A stretch of 64,000 nt of DNA, taken from Acidimicrobiaceae bacterium. GTDB lineage: Bacteria > Actinomycetota > Acidimicrobiia > Acidimicrobiales > RAAP-2. The stretch covers positions 17,254 to 81,253 of the forward strand of contig PMOQ01000059.1 of NCBI GenBank assembly GCA_003161255.1, read 5' to 3'. Shown here piece by piece: positions 61,760-64,000 of this stretch. The notes under the pieces were generated by a model, which was given only the letters and a program-made list of their open reading frames with translations, was not told the origin of the DNA and searched no databases. A program made the position numbers and the translations under genes. Position 1 is the stretch's first letter. Each line of letters opens with the position of its first letter.

Positions 61760-62361
61760 AGCCGGTCCGCATCGTGAGCGGCACCGCCCTCCCGCTCGAC
61801 CGCTCCGACGTCGACACCGACCAGATCATCCCGTCAGACTGGCTGAAGCGGGTCGAGCGGACGGGATTCGGCGCCGGGTTGTTCGCCGAGTGGCGCGACG
61901 ATCGAGACTTCGTGCTTAACAAGGACGAGCACGTCGGGGCGAACATCATCGTGGCCGGGCCCAACTTCGGCACCGGGTCCTCCCGGGAGCACGCCGTGTG
62001 GGCGCTCCTCGACTACGGGTTCGAGGCGGTCATCTCGACGCGCTTCGGCGACATCTTCGCCAACAACTGCTCGAAGCAGGGACTGCTCGCGGTCAAGGTG
62101 GAGCCGGACGTGGCTGCGGCGCTGCTCAGCGCGGTCCAGGCCGACCCCACGCTCGAGATCACGGTCGATGTGCAGCGCGGCTCGGTGGAGGCACCGGCGG
62201 CCGGGATCACTGGCACCTTCCCGATGGACGAGTTCACCCGGACCCGGCTGCTCAACGGCTGGGACGACATCGGGCTCACGCTGCGCTACGAAGACCGGAT
62301 CACGGCGTTCGAGGCCACCCGGCCGAGCTGGAGGCCATCGGCGTCGGTTGGTCAGCCGTAG
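61756..62361 (+). CDS. leuD: 3-isopropylmalate dehydratase, small subunit (201 aa)
   Basis: Swivelling domain of the LeuCD isomerase. [15 protein letters not shown] and [17 protein letters not shown] are diagnostic, with [15 protein letters not shown] following. ATG 61756 overlaps leuC by ATGA. The pair is separated from leuB-ilvE-cimA by the gamma-glutamyl operon. No leuA homologue is present in the window. Confidence 0.96.
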   Translation: MKPVRIVSGTALPLDRSDVDTDQIIPSDWLKRVERTGFGAGLFAEWRDDRDFVLNKDEHVGANIIVAGPNFGTGSSREHAVWALLDYGFEAVISTRFGDIFANNCSKQGLLAVKVEPDVAAALLSAVQADPTLEITVDVQRGSVEAPAAGITGTFPMDEFTRTRLLNGWDDIGLTLRYEDRITAFEATRPSWRPSASVGQP

Positions 62362-62388
62362 GTCACTGCTCGACCGCCGAACGCACGT

Positions 62389-62432
62389 CTTCGCTGCTAG
62401 CCAAGCGCTCTAACGGCTGAGCTACCCCCTAC
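62389..62432 (-). pseudogene. tRNA-like 5' fragment (Ala-like)
   Basis: On the minus strand the sequence GGGGGTAGCTCAG is followed by a D-arm (GCTC/GAGC) and an anticodon arm, CTTGG-CTAGCAG-CGAAG. The loop would read anticodon AGC with T33 and A37. One anticodon stem pair mismatches, and no proper T-arm or matching 3' acceptor strand follows. It therefore looks like the 5' half of a tRNA gene, possibly left by an integration or recombination event. It marks the change from the leuCD block to lower-GC genes. Confidence 0.4.
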
Positions 62433-62571
62433 GTAACTGCCGTGGACCAGGGACTGGACCGTGGCGCTCCCACTTGCGTAAACACCCATGAGCTCGAGCG
62501 ATGTGACCGATGAGAAACCATGAAGAGCGGGGGAAGCTTTCCAGTCCCCAGGCCGTCGGGAGGTAGGAGAA

Positions 62572-63366
62572 GTGCCGATTGCGACCGTTCGAGACATCGA
62601 GGTCTACTACGAGGTGCACGGCAGAGGAGCACCGACGTTGCTGATCAGCGGGACCGGTGGCGATCTCGCACGGAACCCCTTGAGAGGCGAGGGACTGCTG
62701 GAGAAGCACTTCCAAGTCCTTATGTATGACCAACGGGGATTGGGTCAGTCTGGAAAGCCAGACTCTGAGTACACGATGACCGACTACGCCGACGATGCCG
62801 CGACCTTGCTCGATGTGGTGGGTTGGCCAGCATGCAATGTGGTCGGCGTGTCCTTCGGTGGCATGGTCGCGCAACACGTTGCCGTTCGACACCTCGATCG
62901 GGTCAAGCGACTCGTCCTGGCCTGCAGCTCCGCCGGAGGCGAGGGAGGCGCGTCGTACGACTTGCGCGAGCTTGAGGGCCTTGACCCCCAGGAGCGACTG
63001 CGGCGGTGGCTCCCCATCCTTGACTCTCGCAACGACACCTCGTCGACTCCATGGACGATCGCTCCTGGTTTCGAGATGATGCTCGGGGCCATTGCACCAG
63101 AGCCGGCCGATGCGACGAGAACGATGGGCGCTCGCAGACAACTCGAAGCGCGCGCTGAGCACGACGTGTGGGAACAACTCCCGCTCATCAAATCTGAGAC
63201 CCTCGTAATTGGAGGTCTCTACGATCGACAGGCTTCAACGAAGAATCAGGAGATGCTTGCGCAACGAATACCGGGCGCAAAGCTCATTTTCTGCGATGGC
63301 GGTCACATCTTCCTGTGGCAGGAACCCAGCGGTTGGGAGGAGATCGTCGCCTTTCTTCAGGGCTGA
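62572..63366 (+). CDS. Alpha/beta hydrolase (264 aa)
   Basis: Small alpha/beta-hydrolase of the 3-oxoadipate enol-lactonase/haloperoxidase-like group. LLISGTGGD holds the oxyanion region, YDQRGLGQSGKPD is conserved, NVVGVSFGGMVAQHVAV has the nucleophile Ser, LVIGGLYDRQASTKN the Asp, and FCDGGHIFLWQEP the His. GTG 62572 is preceded by GGGAGG eight bases upstream. Base composition is less GC-rich than leuCD, compatible with recent acquisition. Substrate unknown. Confidence 0.92.
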   Translation: MPIATVRDIEVYYEVHGRGAPTLLISGTGGDLARNPLRGEGLLEKHFQVLMYDQRGLGQSGKPDSEYTMTDYADDAATLLDVVGWPACNVVGVSFGGMVAQHVAVRHLDRVKRLVLACSSAGGEGGASYDLRELEGLDPQERLRRWLPILDSRNDTSSTPWTIAPGFEMMLGAIAPEPADATRTMGARRQLEARAEHDVWEQLPLIKSETLVIGGLYDRQASTKNQEMLAQRIPGAKLIFCDGGHIFLWQEPSGWEEIVAFLQG

Positions 63367-63608
63367 CTGCAGACAGTCATCAGCCACACAACGTCTCGCT
63401 CGATGACGAACTGTCTGGCCGAAGAGCCCGCAGAATCCACCGCCGAGACCCTCAATGTAGGCACAGTTTGGCCTCCTCCGACGACTCACCGTGGGACTGC
63501 GCACGAGCGGTCGACTGTCCCCGCCCGAGGATCCGAAAAGAGAAGCCATGTAGGGCATGTCATGATTTGGCAACGGGCCGACCTGGCCCCCTCTCTGGGA
63601 GGCCAAAG

Positions 63609-64000
63609 ATGAGTGAGACCAATCCGCCCACCGGTGAGGATTTCGATCTGGTGGAAATGGAGACCGCCGGTGTCGACGAAGCCGGCAACCTTTCGCTCGA
63701 TGACCTGGTCGTTGTGGTGGGTAGTGGCGGCAACGTCGTCGCCACCGATGAGACCATCGAGGTGTTGACCGCTGATGGCGACGTTGTCATCGGCGAGACC
63801 ATCTCGGTTGTCGGTGACGACGGCGAGCTGCACGTCATCGAGGAGGATGTCACGGTTTTGGAGACTTCGGAGCCGATGAAGCGGACTCCGGCCAAGAAAG
63901 CCGTCAAGCGGACGGTGAAGAAGGCGGCGAAGCGGACTCCGGCCAAGAAAGCCGTCAAGCGGACGGTGAAGAAGGCGGCGAAGCGGACTCCGGCCAAGAA
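63609..64000 (+). CDS. Acidic-headed histone H1-like protein, 3' end outside window
   Basis: 130 codons are visible. The first about 93 residues are acidic (EDFDLVEMETAGVDEAG, DDLVVVVGSGGNVVATDETI) and predicted beta-rich. From residue 91 a strict 17-residue tandem repeat, KRTPAKKAVKRTVKKAA, begins and runs off the window. The Lys/Ala/Pro composition is that of H1-like C-terminal tails in HupB-type or other nucleoid proteins. No ribosome-binding site is obvious before ATG 63609. Function unknown; DNA or RNA binding by the tail is inferred. Confidence 0.75.
   Translation, partial: MSETNPPTGEDFDLVEMETAGVDEAGNLSLDDLVVVVGSGGNVVATDETIEVLTADGDVVIGETISVVGDDGELHVIEEDVTVLETSEPMKRTPAKKAVKRTVKKAAKRTPAKKAVKRTVKKAAKRTPAK
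63879..64000 (+). repeat. 51-bp tandem repeat in the H1-like gene
   Basis: Units at 63879-63929 and 63930-63980 are identical in sequence, and a third begins at 63981 and is cut by the window end. Each unit encodes 17 residues in frame. Identical copies point to recent expansion or active homogenisation, so repeat number may vary between strains. Confidence 0.9.

Noticed and set aside
63879..64000. Tandem repeats as a CRISPR array
   Set aside because: The repeats are contiguous, without spacers, and in frame within a coding sequence.

Overview
The window looks like a chromosomal stretch of a high-GC actinobacterium, possibly from the Acidimicrobiia. This is inferred from GC-rich sequence, frequent GTG starts, GTGA/ATGA/TGATG stop-start coupling, and gene content (CimA, NlpC/P60 hydrolase, Lgt, split catabolic operons). 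Species cannot be read from the sequence. No rRNA, complete tRNA, CRISPR array or intact transposase was found.

Layout. (1) 1-24 kb is a catabolic island. It holds five ACMSD-type amidohydrolases, three acyl-CoA ligases, an acyl-CoA dehydrogenase, a Baeyer-Villiger-type monooxygenase next to an HSL-type esterase, a TetR regulator with a palindrome upstream, a double-hotdog hydratase, an Ltp2-like aldolase with its DUF35 partner, a PRISE-type reductase and an exported ABC-type binding protein. Broken genes lie between them, including two TetR relics. The set suits activation, beta-oxidation and retro-aldol cleavage of a ring-bearing or branched (steroid or terpenoid-like) substrate. (2) 24.1-24.4 kb is a 340-bp insertion with 19-bp terminal inverted repeats and 6-bp target duplications. 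(3) 24.4-38.1 kb is a second acyl-CoA region: two SDRs divergent from a fused E1 alpha/beta 2-oxoacid dehydrogenase, acyl-CoA dehydrogenases, CaiB-type CoA transferase/racemase, enoyl-CoA hydratase, thiolase and an APH-kinase/ACAD pair. Two related 16-bp palindromes suggest a shared regulator. (4) 38.1-43.4 kb holds MutY and the lower ethylmalonyl-CoA pathway (mesaconyl-CoA hydratase, methylsuccinyl-CoA dehydrogenase, malyl-CoA lyase). (5) 43.5-49.9 kb is cell-envelope and miscellaneous genes (NlpC/P60, Lgt-like, esterase, EamA transporter). (6) 49.9-53.8 kb is a leuB-ilvE-cimA operon behind a peptide-coded transcription attenuator. (7) 54-59.7 kb is a tightly coupled permease / gamma-glutamyl ligase / ALDH / SDR / gamma-glutamyl hydrolase operon. 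(8) 59.8-62.4 kb is greA-leuC-leuD. (9) 62.4-64 kb starts with a tRNA-like fragment, then an alpha/beta hydrolase and a histone-H1-like gene cut by the window end.

How the parts connect. CimA, LeuCD, LeuB and IlvE together make isoleucine from pyruvate. The leader peptide of leuB-ilvE-cimA ends Val-Val-Ile-Ile-Val and has no Leu codons, which fits Val/Ile sensing. The ethylmalonyl-CoA enzymes would let acetyl-CoA from the two beta-oxidation regions be assimilated; Ccr and Ecm are not in the window. The 54-59.7 kb operon has the gamma-glutamyl amine route, but an SDR stands where an amine oxidase is expected. That suggests an amino-alcohol such as ethanolamine rather than a diamine.
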